Below are positions 49,487-58,729 of a stretch of DNA of 64,000 nucleotides, piece by piece; the first letter of the stretch is position 1; every line of letters begins with the position of its first letter. This DNA comes from Vibrio sp. LaRot3 (GTDB lineage: Bacteria > Pseudomonadota > Gammaproteobacteria > Enterobacterales > Vibrionaceae). Under the pieces are notes generated by a model. It did no database searches and was not told the origin of the DNA. It was given only the letters and a program-made list of their open reading frames with translations. Where the stretch lies: the NCBI RefSeq assembly GCF_027587025.1, contig NZ_JAPPTI010000001.1, forward strand, positions 1,116,001 through 1,180,000, written 5' to 3'. The position numbers and the translations under genes were made by a program.

Positions 49487-50254
49487 TTATCCAATTCTAA
49501 ATTCGGTTTTTTTGTACAGTTTGACCAACCAGAGGCCATATGAATCAACGATACCAAGCACTGACCGCTTCGCAATTAACCGACCCGATAACAAAATCGC
49601 CAAACGCTCAATTTCTACTTGTTTATCTGGATGATAGGTTAAGAATTTCTTACCACACTCAATAGGGTCATCAAACCAATTACGGTCTCTTGGCATGACG
49701 ACACCATAACTTGCGCGCAACAGTTTTTTTGCAATTTGAACCTGAGCCGCAACCTGCTCTGCTTCATCTTTCGCTTGAGCAAATCGCTTACGATAAACCG
49801 CCAGCCAATCTTCCAAATCCATGTTCCACTGTTTGGCTATCTCCCAACTTGGTTCGTAATCACCAAAACATTCAGAGAGATCTTCACCATAAACACACAC
49901 CGCACAGTGTCTAAGTTGGAATCCCCATGAAAAGATACTATCGAGCGAAGCGACGTCACTGAGTAAGCCAGTTTTAAAATTGACGTCTTTGATATGAGGG
50001 TAAGACTTCTGAAAGCGCCATCGAACGGTATTAAAGACTGTCGTGCGAGTTTCACTAAAGTCTTTTTCAGTCACAACGATAATATCCAAATTTGAGCGAT
50101 GAGGCTTTGCCCTTTTTCGCGCCACACTACCGTAAACATACACACTATGGAGATTGTTACCCACACCACTACGTAAAAAGCTGACCAACTCTTTGATGGC
50201 GGCTTGATACTCAGGCTGTAAAGGTTGCTTAGGGTCTATTGGTGATAAAATCAT
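49487..50254 (-). CDS. Nucleotidyltransferase-fold protein with altered active site
   Basis: 255 residues. The N-terminal third has the pol-beta-type nucleotidyltransferase signature GS-(x)n-SDxD, here GSVARKRAKPHRSNLDIIVV (G42-S43 to D57). The first catalytic Asp is replaced by Asn (SNLD). The C-terminal part is helical, as in AadA-like enzymes. With one metal-binding acid missing it may be inactive or have changed activity. It should not be read as an aminoglycoside resistance gene on this evidence. The start has no good ribosome-binding site. Confidence 0.6.
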   Translation of the reverse strand: MILSPIDPKQPLQPEYQAAIKELVSFLRSGVGNNLHSVYVYGSVARKRAKPHRSNLDIIVVTEKDFSETRTTVFNTVRWRFQKSYPHIKDVNFKTGLLSDVASLDSIFSWGFQLRHCAVCVYGEDLSECFGDYEPSWEIAKQWNMDLEDWLAVYRKRFAQAKDEAEQVAAQVQIAKKLLRASYGVVMPRDRNWFDDPIECGKKFLTYHPDKQVEIERLAILLSGRLIAKRSVLGIVDSYGLWLVKLYKKTEFRIG

Positions 50255-50443
50255 TGAAACAAAAAAACAAATTGCTAGAAGTCATTAAATAGTATGTTCG
50301 CTCACTCAGGTTTATCAATCAAGATAAACCGTGCAATTACCAGCTTGTGCTTTAGATTCAGCCAACCGAATGTCAGCGTAGCATCTACACTTGGGTTAGG
50401 TATATAATGCCGCCCTTACAACCTATATGAAGGAAATCTGTTC

Positions 50444-51010
50444 ATGCCTAAGGCAAGTGAGCTTAAAAAAGGTTTTGCGATTGAATCAAATGGCAAAACA
50501 TTGCTAATTAAAGATATCGAAGTAACCACACCAGGTGGTCGTGGCGGCGCTAAAATTTACAAGCTTCGCTGTACCGACCTAAACACAGGTGCACGTTCTG
50601 ACGAGCGTTTTAAGTCTGACGACGTAGTAGAGACCGTTGACATGTTCAAACGCGCAGTCTCTTTCTCTTACGTTGATGGCGATGAGTACATCTTCATGGA
50701 TAATGAAGACTACACTCAGTTCACTTTCAAGAAAGATGATATCGAAGATGAGCTACTTTTCATCACTGAAGAGATCAAAGGTGTTCATGTTGTATTGATC
50801 AACGGCACTGCTGTTGCGATTGAACTGCCTGCAACGGTTGAACTAGTGATTGAAGAAACAGATCCATCAATTAAAGGCGCTTCTGCTTCTGCTCGTACTA
50901 AACCTGCACGTTTCGCAACAGGCCTTTCTGTGCAAGTACCTGAGTACATCGCGACAGGTGATCGTATCATCGTCAATACAACTGAACGTAAATACATGAG
51001 CCGTGCCTAA
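50444..51010 (+). CDS. efpL: Elongation factor P-like protein EfpL (YeiP)
   Basis: 188 residues. Three EF-P domains: KOW-like (PKASELKKGFAIESNGKTL), then two OB folds. The loop at the tip of domain I is extended and reads TPGGRGGAK with R33 at the tip, which separates EfpL from EF-P (a modified lysine there). EfpL relieves ribosome stalling at proline and some other motifs. The ATG has an AAGGAAA site. Its stop overlaps the next ATG (TAATG), so it is co-translated with the YciU-like gene. Confidence 0.93.
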   Translation: MPKASELKKGFAIESNGKTLLIKDIEVTTPGGRGGAKIYKLRCTDLNTGARSDERFKSDDVVETVDMFKRAVSFSYVDGDEYIFMDNEDYTQFTFKKDDIEDELLFITEEIKGVHVVLINGTAVAIELPATVELVIEETDPSIKGASASARTKPARFATGLSVQVPEYIATGDRIIVNTTERKYMSRA

Positions 51011-51330
51011 TGTCTGATTTGATTTCATACGACGACGTTATCGATACCGCATACGACATCTTTCTTGAGATGGCACCAGATAACCTTGAAGCCGCTGATG
51101 TGATTTTGTTCACCGCTCAGTTTGAAGACCGTGGCGCAGCTGAGCTTGTAGAAACTGGCGAAGACTGGGTTGAGCACGTTGGCTTTGAAGTCGACAAAGA
51201 AACATACGCCGAGGTTCGTATTGGTCTTGTTAATGAAGAAAATGATGTACTGGATGATGTGTTCGCACGACTGCTGATCAGTCGCGACCCTGAACATAAG
51301 TTCTGTCATATCCTTTGGAAACGAGACTAA
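51010..51330 (+). CDS. yciU: YciU/HI1450-family acidic dsDNA-mimic protein
   Basis: 106 residues, very acidic. The family pattern AYDIFLEMAPDNLEAADVILF ... EDRGAAEL ... DWVEHVGFEV ... HKFCHILW matches HI1450/YciU (DUF440), whose structure mimics double-stranded DNA and may bind HU. It overlaps efpL by one base, so the two make one operon ended by a strong terminator. Confidence 0.88.
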   Translation: MSDLISYDDVIDTAYDIFLEMAPDNLEAADVILFTAQFEDRGAAELVETGEDWVEHVGFEVDKETYAEVRIGLVNEENDVLDDVFARLLISRDPEHKFCHILWKRD

Positions 51331-51372
51331 TCTCAGATGGGGATACCTCATCAGAGATAATACGTCCCAGAT

Positions 51373-51408
51373 AAAAAAATACCCAAGCCAATGCTTGGGT
51401 ATTTTTTT
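51373..51408. terminator. Shared terminator of efpL-yciU and ihfA
   Basis: ATACCCAAGC / GCTTGGGTAT stem flanked by A- and T-tracts on both strands; 40 bases past yciU and about 105 bases past ihfA. Confidence 0.88.
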
Positions 51409-51512
51409 CACTCTTACTTAAATTGTCAGGCAGTGTTGTATAATCAACGCCACCTAACAATGCAACAGCGGCACAAAGCAGCTGCTACTCGAATCCATGT
51501 GATATCGTGTTA

Positions 51513-51806
51513 TTAAGCTTTCTTGATATTCTCAACGCGAGCTTTTAATTTTTGGCCCGGGCGGAAAGTAACAACACGGCGCGCGCTAATTGGAATGTCT
51601 TCACCCGTCTTAGGGTTGCGTCCTGGACGCTCATTCTTTTCACGTAGGTCAAAATTACCAAATCCTGAAAGCTTCACTTGTTCGCCACTTTCCAGTGCCT
51701 TGCGAATCTCTTCAAAAAATGCCTCAACCGTCTCCTTGGCATCTCGTTTACTGTATCCAAGCTTTTCAAATAGGTTCTCAGCCAATTCGGCTTTTGTGAG
51801 CGCCAT
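51513..51806 (-). CDS. ihfA: Integration host factor alpha subunit
   Basis: 97 residues from [17 protein letters not shown]. The DNA-binding beta-arm ([19 protein letters not shown], with the intercalating proline) is complete. It bends DNA with IhfB. An open frame extends upstream 19 codons, but the ATG at 51806 has TTGAGGAAAA and matches the family start. It is not downstream of pheT, unlike in many relatives. Confidence 0.96.
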   Translation of the reverse strand: MALTKAELAENLFEKLGYSKRDAKETVEAFFEEIRKALESGEQVKLSGFGNFDLREKNERPGRNPKTGEDIPISARRVVTFRPGQKLKARVENIKKA

Positions 51807-52152
51807 AGAATTTTCCTCAAAAGCTGTGTTAAACATCACTGTCAAAAGACAGCGCCAAAGCATTTCGCCTCGTCAATCAATGACATATCGATATTACTTG
51901 GAAAGTGTATGCCAAGCTCATGATTTTCGCCAACTTTTTTCTAACTTGTTTTTACTTTATTCATAAAAAACAATCAGATAGTTTTGCTGAAATCCGCCAA
52001 ATGATAGCGTTAAATTCAATAACAAACACATTAATCAGCATGATATTTTGAATATCAACAAAATACTCGAATTATACACTTAATTAGAATACTATTATTT
52101 TTTTACATAGTTAGACTAAATGCATATAAATCAGTTGGTTATACTAACTTTA

Positions 52153-54276
52153 TTACATTGTTCCTGTTACGCAAAACACACCATCGCAACGTCTTTGCTT
52201 GGCCGCATGCATCGTCGTTTCTAAATAAGACAACTGTTGCTCATACTGTGCGCTACTTGAATCTGAAGCAAAGAAAGCAATGCCTATGGTACTGGTCAGC
52301 ACTGTTTTTTCACCATCACCATACATCATGGTGAAGTATTGCTTAATCGTGGTGCGAATTTGATGACCTATTTTCAAAGCCTGCTGTTTATCAAGCTGTA
52401 CACCTAGCACTAAAAACTGGTCACTGTGAGTGCGGAATAAATGGAGATCACTGGTGATGCTGTCTTTAAGTAAACGCGTGCACTCCGCCAGCGCTTCATC
52501 CCCAGCCTGACGGCCATGTTCAGCATTAAAACGTTTAAAGCCATCCAACGCCACTAACAGCGCACAATCTGGCTTAGGTTGATGATTTTCACCTAACCAC
52601 TGCAACAAGCCGTAATGATTTTTTAATCCTGTTAGATGATCCGTATGGTAAATCTGCTCCAAATACTGATTTTGGTTTTCCAATTCAATGGTTTGTTTAT
52701 CATGACTAATAGCGACAGCCAAATAACTCGCGACTTGCTCTACCAGTTGCTCATGGGCTTGGTTATATTCATAGCCACGATTTCTTTGCACCGTCATAAC
52801 GCCAAGCAACTCATCATGAAATAAGACTGGCGTGGTAATCACCGATGCTAATGGCTGCTCTTCTTCATCGTGATGTAACCAAACATCTTCATCATGGCAT
52901 TGAACATCAAGGTATTGATTGACCTCGGCTCTACTCGAAGTGTCTAACCGAACGGTTTTACGGTTAACTGCACTGTACACGCCAATACGACATACACTGT
53001 CGCAACTAACAGTGAACGGGTCATAGAACTTGCCCTCTTCCACCATATAGCGATACTCCAATTCGTTTTTCGCTTTGTCATAAAACGACAAGCCAAACGC
53101 CGAAATTGGCAATACTTGGTTGATCGCATTGAAGATCTTTAGGAAATCTTGCTCCGATTCGCGAGAACAGGAAATCAACTGACCAAGCTCGCTTAGCCCC
53201 GCTAATCTGTCTTGCACCAATAGCGATTGTTTATAGCGGTTCTCGCTTTCAGCGTAGCGAACCACTTTGTTGATGTATTCCACTTCATTCTTCTTGCGCG
53301 TGACGAGCTCTTTATCGAGTAGTGATTGAATCAAGCGCAGGTATTTGTTCTCTTGGGCTAGGTCCCCCACCTGATGGCAGCTGTCAGACATTACTCGATA
53401 TAGTTTCAACAGACTATGCGAATGCGATTGCAACATTGGGCTCATGAAGATCTGACGGCAGAACGAAATAGCATTGCTATATTGCCCAGACTGGTAAAGG
53501 AAGTTGGCATACGCTTCAAAAAACTCAATTTGGAAAAAAGCGTCACCGATTTTTTTGATGTAACCAAATGCGGTTTGATAGGCCGCTTGAGTCGCCGCAG
53601 CATCACCCAGAGTTTCTTGCCACTGAGCCTGATACAACTTTACATAAGTGTGAGAATGGTCAAGGCCATGTTGTTCAGTAAATAGCTGCGCGCGCTGTAG
53701 TATCTCTTCCGCTTCGGTATGCATGCCCTGTTTCGCGTACGCAAGGCCAGCATTCACCATCGCCAGAGCAAAAGTTTCTTGGTTGTCGGACTTCTGTCCG
53801 ACGTTTACAGCTTTTAAACTGTGTTCAAGCGCTTTATCCCACTCAGACAGTTGCAGGTAGATATCACCCAAGTTCACGTTTAAAAACAGTACCAATTTGG
53901 CATCAGAATCACTGAGATTTTTCTCTGCCAATGTAAAGTAGTGTTGTGAAAGAAAGGTTTGCCCTAAGCGTGAATAAATCGTCGCGAGATAAATACACAC
54001 GTAAGGATACAGAACAAATTCGTCTGGTTTTTCAATCGCACCAAGCAAAGCCTCATACTGCTCGATTGCGACTTTGTAATCACCTTGACGATAACTCAGT
54101 GTTGCTTCGAGAAACTGATGAAATACCGGACTAAGTTCTTCCGCTGTTTCCTCAACGATTTGAATGATCTTTTGCTGTGCTTGCTGCACTGCGACGACAT
54201 TGCGATTGCCATGCAGCCCTGTTAACACTTCCAGTGCTTGTGTGCTCGCTTTCGAATAATAGGATTGAGAACTCAT
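52153..54276 (-). CDS. TPR-GAF protein with degenerate GGDEF domain
   Basis: 707 residues from the chosen ATG. Residues 1-330 hold TPR-type repeats (EATLSYRQGDYKVAIEQYEAL, LNVNLGDIYLQLSEWDKALEHS, AMVNAGLAYAKQGMHTEAEEIL). A coiled-coil linker is followed by a GAF domain (about 370-525) and a GGDEF fold whose active site is lost: HSDQF at about 617-621 replaces GGDEF. It should not make c-di-GMP; it may bind GTP or act as a scaffold. No membrane segment. It is divergent from the luxN-like gene. Confidence 0.82.
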   Translation of the reverse strand: MSSQSYYSKASTQALEVLTGLHGNRNVVAVQQAQQKIIQIVEETAEELSPVFHQFLEATLSYRQGDYKVAIEQYEALLGAIEKPDEFVLYPYVCIYLATIYSRLGQTFLSQHYFTLAEKNLSDSDAKLVLFLNVNLGDIYLQLSEWDKALEHSLKAVNVGQKSDNQETFALAMVNAGLAYAKQGMHTEAEEILQRAQLFTEQHGLDHSHTYVKLYQAQWQETLGDAAATQAAYQTAFGYIKKIGDAFFQIEFFEAYANFLYQSGQYSNAISFCRQIFMSPMLQSHSHSLLKLYRVMSDSCHQVGDLAQENKYLRLIQSLLDKELVTRKKNEVEYINKVVRYAESENRYKQSLLVQDRLAGLSELGQLISCSRESEQDFLKIFNAINQVLPISAFGLSFYDKAKNELEYRYMVEEGKFYDPFTVSCDSVCRIGVYSAVNRKTVRLDTSSRAEVNQYLDVQCHDEDVWLHHDEEEQPLASVITTPVLFHDELLGVMTVQRNRGYEYNQAHEQLVEQVASYLAVAISHDKQTIELENQNQYLEQIYHTDHLTGLKNHYGLLQWLGENHQPKPDCALLVALDGFKRFNAEHGRQAGDEALAECTRLLKDSITSDLHLFRTHSDQFLVLGVQLDKQQALKIGHQIRTTIKQYFTMMYGDGEKTVLTSTIGIAFFASDSSSAQYEQQLSYLETTMHAAKQRRCDGVFCVTGTM

Positions 54277-54570
54277 CTTTATTAACCAAACAACATACCT
54301 TAATACATAGTACCACAATCCTTACATTGGGGACTTGGAGGGCGTGCACATTCTCTGATGCAAACAGCTAGTGAAGCCGTTCCATCTCGTAAACCGATTT
54401 GAATTGGCTACAAAAAACCAAGCAACAACACATAAGCCGCAAAGATTTAAACGCGAAATAGCCCCCAGCGGTAATATGCACCTATTTACAACTCATAGGG
54501 TTTATAGATAACTTATGCTAAGCGGTGACCAGAAACCGCAATCAAAACAATAAATGAAATAGTTGGCGTA
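54277..54570. other. Intergenic region before the luxN-like unit
   Basis: About 294 bases between the divergent TPR-GAF gene and the short ORF that leads into the luxN-like gene. Nothing firm is visible. I looked for a luxM gene and for a Qrr-like small RNA here and found neither. Confidence 0.4.
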
Positions 54571-54690
54571 ATGAAAGTTGTATCTCAATGCTTAGACTCG
54601 GCTCTGAGCAGTTTTAATCGTTATCAGGTGTCGTCGATGCCAAAACCTCCGCAGCAATCGTTGCTAGGTGATGAGGTTGGCTATGATTGA
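54571..54690 (+). CDS. Short ORF coupled to the luxN-like gene, possible luxM remnant
   Basis: 39 codons ending with a proline-rich stretch (SSMPKPPQQSLLGD). Its TGA (54688-54690) overlaps the luxN-like ATG (54683) by eight bases, the layout expected of an upstream gene translationally coupled to luxN. In V. harveyi luxM, the acyl-homoserine-lactone synthase, comes just before luxN. The frame is open back to 54529, then a stop; no rest of a synthase is seen. I call it a possible remnant 3' end of such a gene, or a small leader ORF. Low confidence. Confidence 0.35.
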   Translation: MKVVSQCLDSALSSFNRYQVSSMPKPPQQSLLGDEVGYD

Positions 54691-57175
54691 GTCGTTTTTA
54701 CATCCGATCTTCTTACTGTTATCTACCGTTTGTTTAATCGTACTCGGTTGGGCAATTTATTTTCTTCATTCAATCAAAATTTCACGCGGCATTTACGAGA
54801 AAGCGATCAGCATCCCTTATGTTTGCTATACATTTTCGATTCTAGCTTGGGTTTTGAGTAACGCCTTTTTCTATTCCCCATTACTGGTAGAAGTGAATGA
54901 GTCACTCATTCTCAACATGGCACTTTTTGCTAACCTCGCCTCTTATTGTGCGTTTTCCTTCGCCTTTCTCGTCACCACCAAATTAGTTCGACATATAGAT
55001 AAGCCGATTCCTCAAGCTATTCAGAGCGTGATATTTTTAATCTTGACGGTACTCGCGCTTTATTGGAACGCAGATGTAGGCCCTACCGTAACTGGCGTAA
55101 CCATCCAAAGTATCGGTAACTTCCACCTTCATTTAGGCGAGCAAGCCATTTGGTTCTTCTTCTCGATCGTTGCCTTGCTTGGCATGTCGCTTAGAAACAT
55201 CCTGCTTTATTCTCGTAAAGCGAGACCACTGCAACATATTAAATCGCTCTATATGTTATTTGGCATCGGCGTGTTCATGGTCTCAACTATCCTAGTGAAC
55301 GGCATTGTTCCTCTGATTTGGCAGAACTTCTCATTAACTTGGCTACCGCCAACCCTGTCGATTACAGAAATGCTATTGATGGGCTATGCGTTGATGACCT
55401 CACGGTTTTATAGCAATCGCCACATTCTTTACTCTGTCCTTTCCGTTGTTTTGACCAGTATTGCGATAGCCGTCCCGCTCTCTTTGGTCATCAATTCAGT
55501 CTCTACTTTCGACTTCTCGGCCATCATCTTCGTGAGCTGTTTGTTCTCCGGCCTTGCTTGGCGCAAACTGCTGCGTAAAACAGGTAAGTACACCAGTCGA
55601 TTGGTTTACGGCAATATGAAAGCGCCGCATCAAACCATTCGTGCATTGAGCAACGAGTTTCAACGCTCTACATCGGCAGCGATTACTAAAATCGCCGATA
55701 CTTTGGACATTTCAGAGCACGATCTACAACTGATTTCCAACCTAAATGAAGAGAAGGTTTATACCTCGCAACTGTTTAACCAAAGCAGCGTGCTCATCTA
55801 TGAAGAAATAGAAGAAATCGTTCTCACCGAATCAAGCAGCAACCCTGTACTCGAACATTTGTACCAAAAGATGAAAAGCGACAATGTCGCCTTGGTGCTA
55901 CCGATATTTGATTACCAAGACAACATGACGCACCTGCTACTCGCGCGTAAAAAGCGCAATGGACACCTTTATTACTGTGAAGAAGTATTAGCGCTGCAAA
56001 AAGTGCTGAAAATCGCTCAAGGCTATATCAATGCCGATAGAAAAGTCCGCCAATCTCAAGCCTTAGCGAATTCAATCGCCCATGAGATGCGTAATCCACT
56101 GGCTCAAGTTCAACTGCAATTTGAATCGATAAGCCAAAAGATTCAACAAGGCGCAACCAGTGAAGAACTCGAACTTGAAGTGACTAAAGGAAAAATGGCT
56201 ATCGAACGAGGTCGCCAGCTGATTGATATCATCCTAAGAGAGGTCAACGACGCCACCCTTGAACAAGAGCCGGCGGTCGAAACGTCAATGAAGCAATCGA
56301 TACATCAAGCGGTCGAACGTTATGCGTTTTCCTCAAATGAAATTCGTCAGCGAGTGAGCTTGGTGACCGTTCAAGACTTCCGTGCGAAGATGAACGATAC
56401 CTTGTTTAGCTTTGTTCTTTTTAACCTGCTACGCAACGCGATTTACTATTTCGATTCTTACCCAGAGAGCAAGATAGAAATCCGCACTATGGCAGGCAAG
56501 TACGAAAATTACGTTATCTTCCGCGATACTGGCCCCGGCATTCCTGAGAAACTGATCAACCGCATTTTTGACGATTTCTTCTCGCACAATAAAAGTGGTG
56601 GTAGTGGTCTAGGACTTGGTTATTGTAAACGTGTGATGAAATCTTTCGGCGGCTCCATTCAATGCTATTCAAAAGAAGGGGAATTTACAGAGTTCCACCT
56701 AACCTTCCCTGTTGGCACGCTTTCGACGCCTCATCGCCATAATGTAGAAGAAGCTTCGCCGACACTTACTCCATCCATTGCGAGTACTGAGCCTCATACG
56801 GAGCGTATCTATCACACTATTCTTGTGGTTGATGACAAAGAAGTACAGCGTGAACTGGTTAAACTCTATCTCAATCAACTGGGTTACGATGTGATCTTGG
56901 CAAACAACGGCAAGGTGGCCGTTGAAATCATCCAGAATAATGCCATTGACTTAGTTTTCATGGACATTCAAATGCCTATCATGAACGGGTTTGAAGCGGC
57001 ACAAATTATCCGAGAAAACTACCCGCAGATCCCAATTTATGCACTATCGGGAGAATCCGGCGAACCGGAGGTAGCAAAAATCAAACAGCTGATGGATGGT
57101 CGTTTAGTGAAGCCCACCAGTAAACTCGCCCTGAAAGAGACGCTAATAAAAGCCCTAGATAGCACTCCTGCATAA
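54683..57175 (+). CDS. luxN: LuxN-like hybrid sensor kinase
   Basis: About 831 residues from ATG 54683 (GAGG six bases upstream; 54671 is an alternative). Residues 1-295 hold about nine membrane helices with a stretch closely like LuxN of V. harveyi (NFSLTWLPPTLSITEMLLMGYALMTSRFYS). Then a HisKA with H467 (NSIAHEMRNPLAQVQLQFE), an ATPase domain (NLLRNAIYYF, DTGPGIP, GGSGLGLGYCK) and a receiver with D761 (VFMDIQMPIMNG). LuxN binds an acyl-homoserine lactone and switches between kinase and phosphatase on LuxU. No luxM is beside it, so the signal may come from elsewhere, or the ligand may differ. Confidence 0.87.
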   Translation: MIESFLHPIFLLLSTVCLIVLGWAIYFLHSIKISRGIYEKAISIPYVCYTFSILAWVLSNAFFYSPLLVEVNESLILNMALFANLASYCAFSFAFLVTTKLVRHIDKPIPQAIQSVIFLILTVLALYWNADVGPTVTGVTIQSIGNFHLHLGEQAIWFFFSIVALLGMSLRNILLYSRKARPLQHIKSLYMLFGIGVFMVSTILVNGIVPLIWQNFSLTWLPPTLSITEMLLMGYALMTSRFYSNRHILYSVLSVVLTSIAIAVPLSLVINSVSTFDFSAIIFVSCLFSGLAWRKLLRKTGKYTSRLVYGNMKAPHQTIRALSNEFQRSTSAAITKIADTLDISEHDLQLISNLNEEKVYTSQLFNQSSVLIYEEIEEIVLTESSSNPVLEHLYQKMKSDNVALVLPIFDYQDNMTHLLLARKKRNGHLYYCEEVLALQKVLKIAQGYINADRKVRQSQALANSIAHEMRNPLAQVQLQFESISQKIQQGATSEELELEVTKGKMAIERGRQLIDIILREVNDATLEQEPAVETSMKQSIHQAVERYAFSSNEIRQRVSLVTVQDFRAKMNDTLFSFVLFNLLRNAIYYFDSYPESKIEIRTMAGKYENYVIFRDTGPGIPEKLINRIFDDFFSHNKSGGSGLGLGYCKRVMKSFGGSIQCYSKEGEFTEFHLTFPVGTLSTPHRHNVEEASPTLTPSIASTEPHTERIYHTILVVDDKEVQRELVKLYLNQLGYDVILANNGKVAVEIIQNNAIDLVFMDIQMPIMNGFEAAQIIRENYPQIPIYALSGESGEPEVAKIKQLMDGRLVKPTSKLALKETLIKALDSTPA

Positions 57176-57180
57176 GTTGC

Positions 57181-57224
57181 TGTCAGTATGATTGTCGTTT
57201 TGAGAATCATACTGACACCTCTTT
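57181..57224 (+). terminator. Terminator after the luxN-like gene
   Basis: A perfect 13-base inverted repeat TGTCAGTATGATT / AATCATACTGACA with an 11-base loop and a T-rich tail, six bases past the stop. Confidence 0.8.
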
Positions 57225-57325
57225 ATTTCTCACACCTCTCTGGCCTTACCAAACGTAAGATTTTTTACTGGCATTGAATATGCTTGCCCAATAGCATCAC
57301 TAGCCAGCAGTATGAGGTTAAGGTT

Positions 57326-57577
57326 ATGGAACTAGAAAGACAGACCTACTACCACCTAATTCATTTGGGCGTAAAAAGCTTACTGGTCGACAGAATGGGT
57401 CACTTCAATAACGATGAATATCACCATACGTTGAACATCATGACAGGGAAATCGAGCTGTTTTTCGATGTCTGACGATGAACTTATCGGCACGGTAGACA
57501 ACTTACGCGATGAAGGTTATCTAGAAGAGGTAAAAAACTTGATACCTAAAGTTTCGCGCGAAGCGTCAATCAGTTAG
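57326..57577 (+). CDS. Small Mu gp16-like (DUF1018-like) protein
   Basis: 83 residues from ATG 57326 (GAGG eight bases upstream). The stretch NDEYHHTLNIMTGKSSCFSM with SDDELIGTVDNLRDEGYL follows the pattern of the Mu gp16/DUF1018 regulators (short Tyr-x3-Leu, TGKSS, MSDxEL, LRxxG). No other phage gene is nearby, so it is either a domesticated relic or a host protein of similar form. The longer open frame back to TTG 57284 is not needed. Function unknown. Confidence 0.5.
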   Translation: MELERQTYYHLIHLGVKSLLVDRMGHFNNDEYHHTLNIMTGKSSCFSMSDDELIGTVDNLRDEGYLEEVKNLIPKVSREASIS

Positions 57578-57657
57578 CTCAGCGCACTAGACAACATTTG
57601 TTTTGTGCAGGGATTTGATTAGACTGAAAGTAGTTTGATTCCGAATAATTTGCCATC

Positions 57658-58203
57658 ATGAAACAACTGCTCGATTTTCTTCCTCTGATTGTTTTCTTTG
57701 CACTCTACAAGCTGCAAGATATTTACGTCGCCACTGGGGCGCTCATCATCGCGACTGCCATTCAAATTGCTGTTACCTTCTTTCTGTACAGAAAAGTAGA
57801 AAAGATGCAATTAATTACGTTTTTCATGGTGGCCATCTTTGGCGGTATGACGATATTTTTCCACGATGAAAACTTCATCAAATGGAAAGTGACCATCGTG
57901 TACACAATCTTCGCCCTCGGCCTTGCTGTCAGTCATATCCTGGGTAAATCAGCAGTAAAAGGCATGTTTGGAAAAAAGCTCACCTTACCTGATAGCACTT
58001 GGACAAAAATAACATGGGCGTGGGTCCTGTTCTTTTCAATGTGTGCTGGTCTGAACTTATACGTAGCGTTTCAACTGCCGCTTGATGTGTGGGTTAATTT
58101 TAAAGTGTTCGGCTTACTTGCTGCGACCTTTGGTTTTACTCTGCTCACCGGACTCTACATCTACAAACAGATGGCAAAAGAGAAACAACAACCGAACAAT
58201 TAA
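57658..58203 (+). CDS. yciB: YciB/IspZ inner-membrane septation protein
   Basis: 181 residues, five membrane helices, with the family start [30 protein letters not shown] and the conserved [19 protein letters not shown]. YciB affects envelope integrity and division in gamma-proteobacteria. It is followed by yciA and yciI homologues as in E. coli. A terminator follows, so yciA has its own promoter. Confidence 0.95.
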   Translation: MKQLLDFLPLIVFFALYKLQDIYVATGALIIATAIQIAVTFFLYRKVEKMQLITFFMVAIFGGMTIFFHDENFIKWKVTIVYTIFALGLAVSHILGKSAVKGMFGKKLTLPDSTWTKITWAWVLFFSMCAGLNLYVAFQLPLDVWVNFKVFGLLAATFGFTLLTGLYIYKQMAKEKQQPNN

Positions 58204-58248
58204 TTCAAGCAGATGATTTTTACCTCATCTTGGGTATAATTCACCGTC

Positions 58249-58275
58249 AAGCGACCAAGAGGTCGCTTTTTGTTT
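58249..58275 (+). terminator. Terminator of yciB
   Basis: AAGCGACC / GGTCGCTT stem with a T-rich tail (TTTTTGTTT), about 46 bases past the stop. Confidence 0.85.
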
Positions 58276-58333
58276 CTCTGTCAAACCTGCAGTTCATCAT
58301 GTGAACTGACATCATTAAGTTGTGGATGTCTAA

Positions 58334-58729
58334 ATGAGCCAAGAAATTTCATCTCCTCGCGGCCAAATGCTGCTTCGTACGCTTGCTATGCCAGCTGATA
58401 CCAATGCCAATGGTGACATCTTTGGTGGTTGGATCATGTCTCAGCTCGATCTCGCTGGCGGGATACTGGCTAAGGAGATTTCTGGCGGTCGTATCGTTAC
58501 CGTTTCTGTTTCAGACATCACCTTTAAAAAGCCGGTCAAAGTTGGCGACGTCGTTTGCTGTTACGGTGAATGCACGCGCATTGGCCGCACATCGATGAGC
58601 ATCGAGTTGGAAGTATGGGTTAAACCCGTTAAAGAGCACGGCATTGAAGACCGCTTTATGGTTTGCCACGCCACGTTTAACTATGTCGCTATTGATAGTG
58701 ACGGAAAACCAAGAGTGATTCAGGCCTAG
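58334..58729 (+). CDS. yciA: Acyl-CoA thioesterase YciA
   Basis: 131 residues. Hot-dog fold with the YciA motif TLAMPADTNANGDIFGGWIMSQLDLAGG, which contains the catalytic Asn/Asp region, and later VSDITFKKPVKVGDVVCCYGE. It hydrolyses a broad range of acyl-CoAs. Typical length and start (MSQEISSPRGQMLLRTLAMP). Confidence 0.95.
   Translation: MSQEISSPRGQMLLRTLAMPADTNANGDIFGGWIMSQLDLAGGILAKEISGGRIVTVSVSDITFKKPVKVGDVVCCYGECTRIGRTSMSIELEVWVKPVKEHGIEDRFMVCHATFNYVAIDSDGKPRVIQA

Noticed and set aside
49487..50254. Aminoglycoside resistance gene
   Set aside because: The nucleotidyltransferase motif is altered (SNLD) and the setting is chromosomal without mobile elements.
54277..54667. Qrr-type quorum-sensing small RNA or luxM gene
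   Set aside because: No Qrr-like core sequence and no open frame long enough for a synthase.
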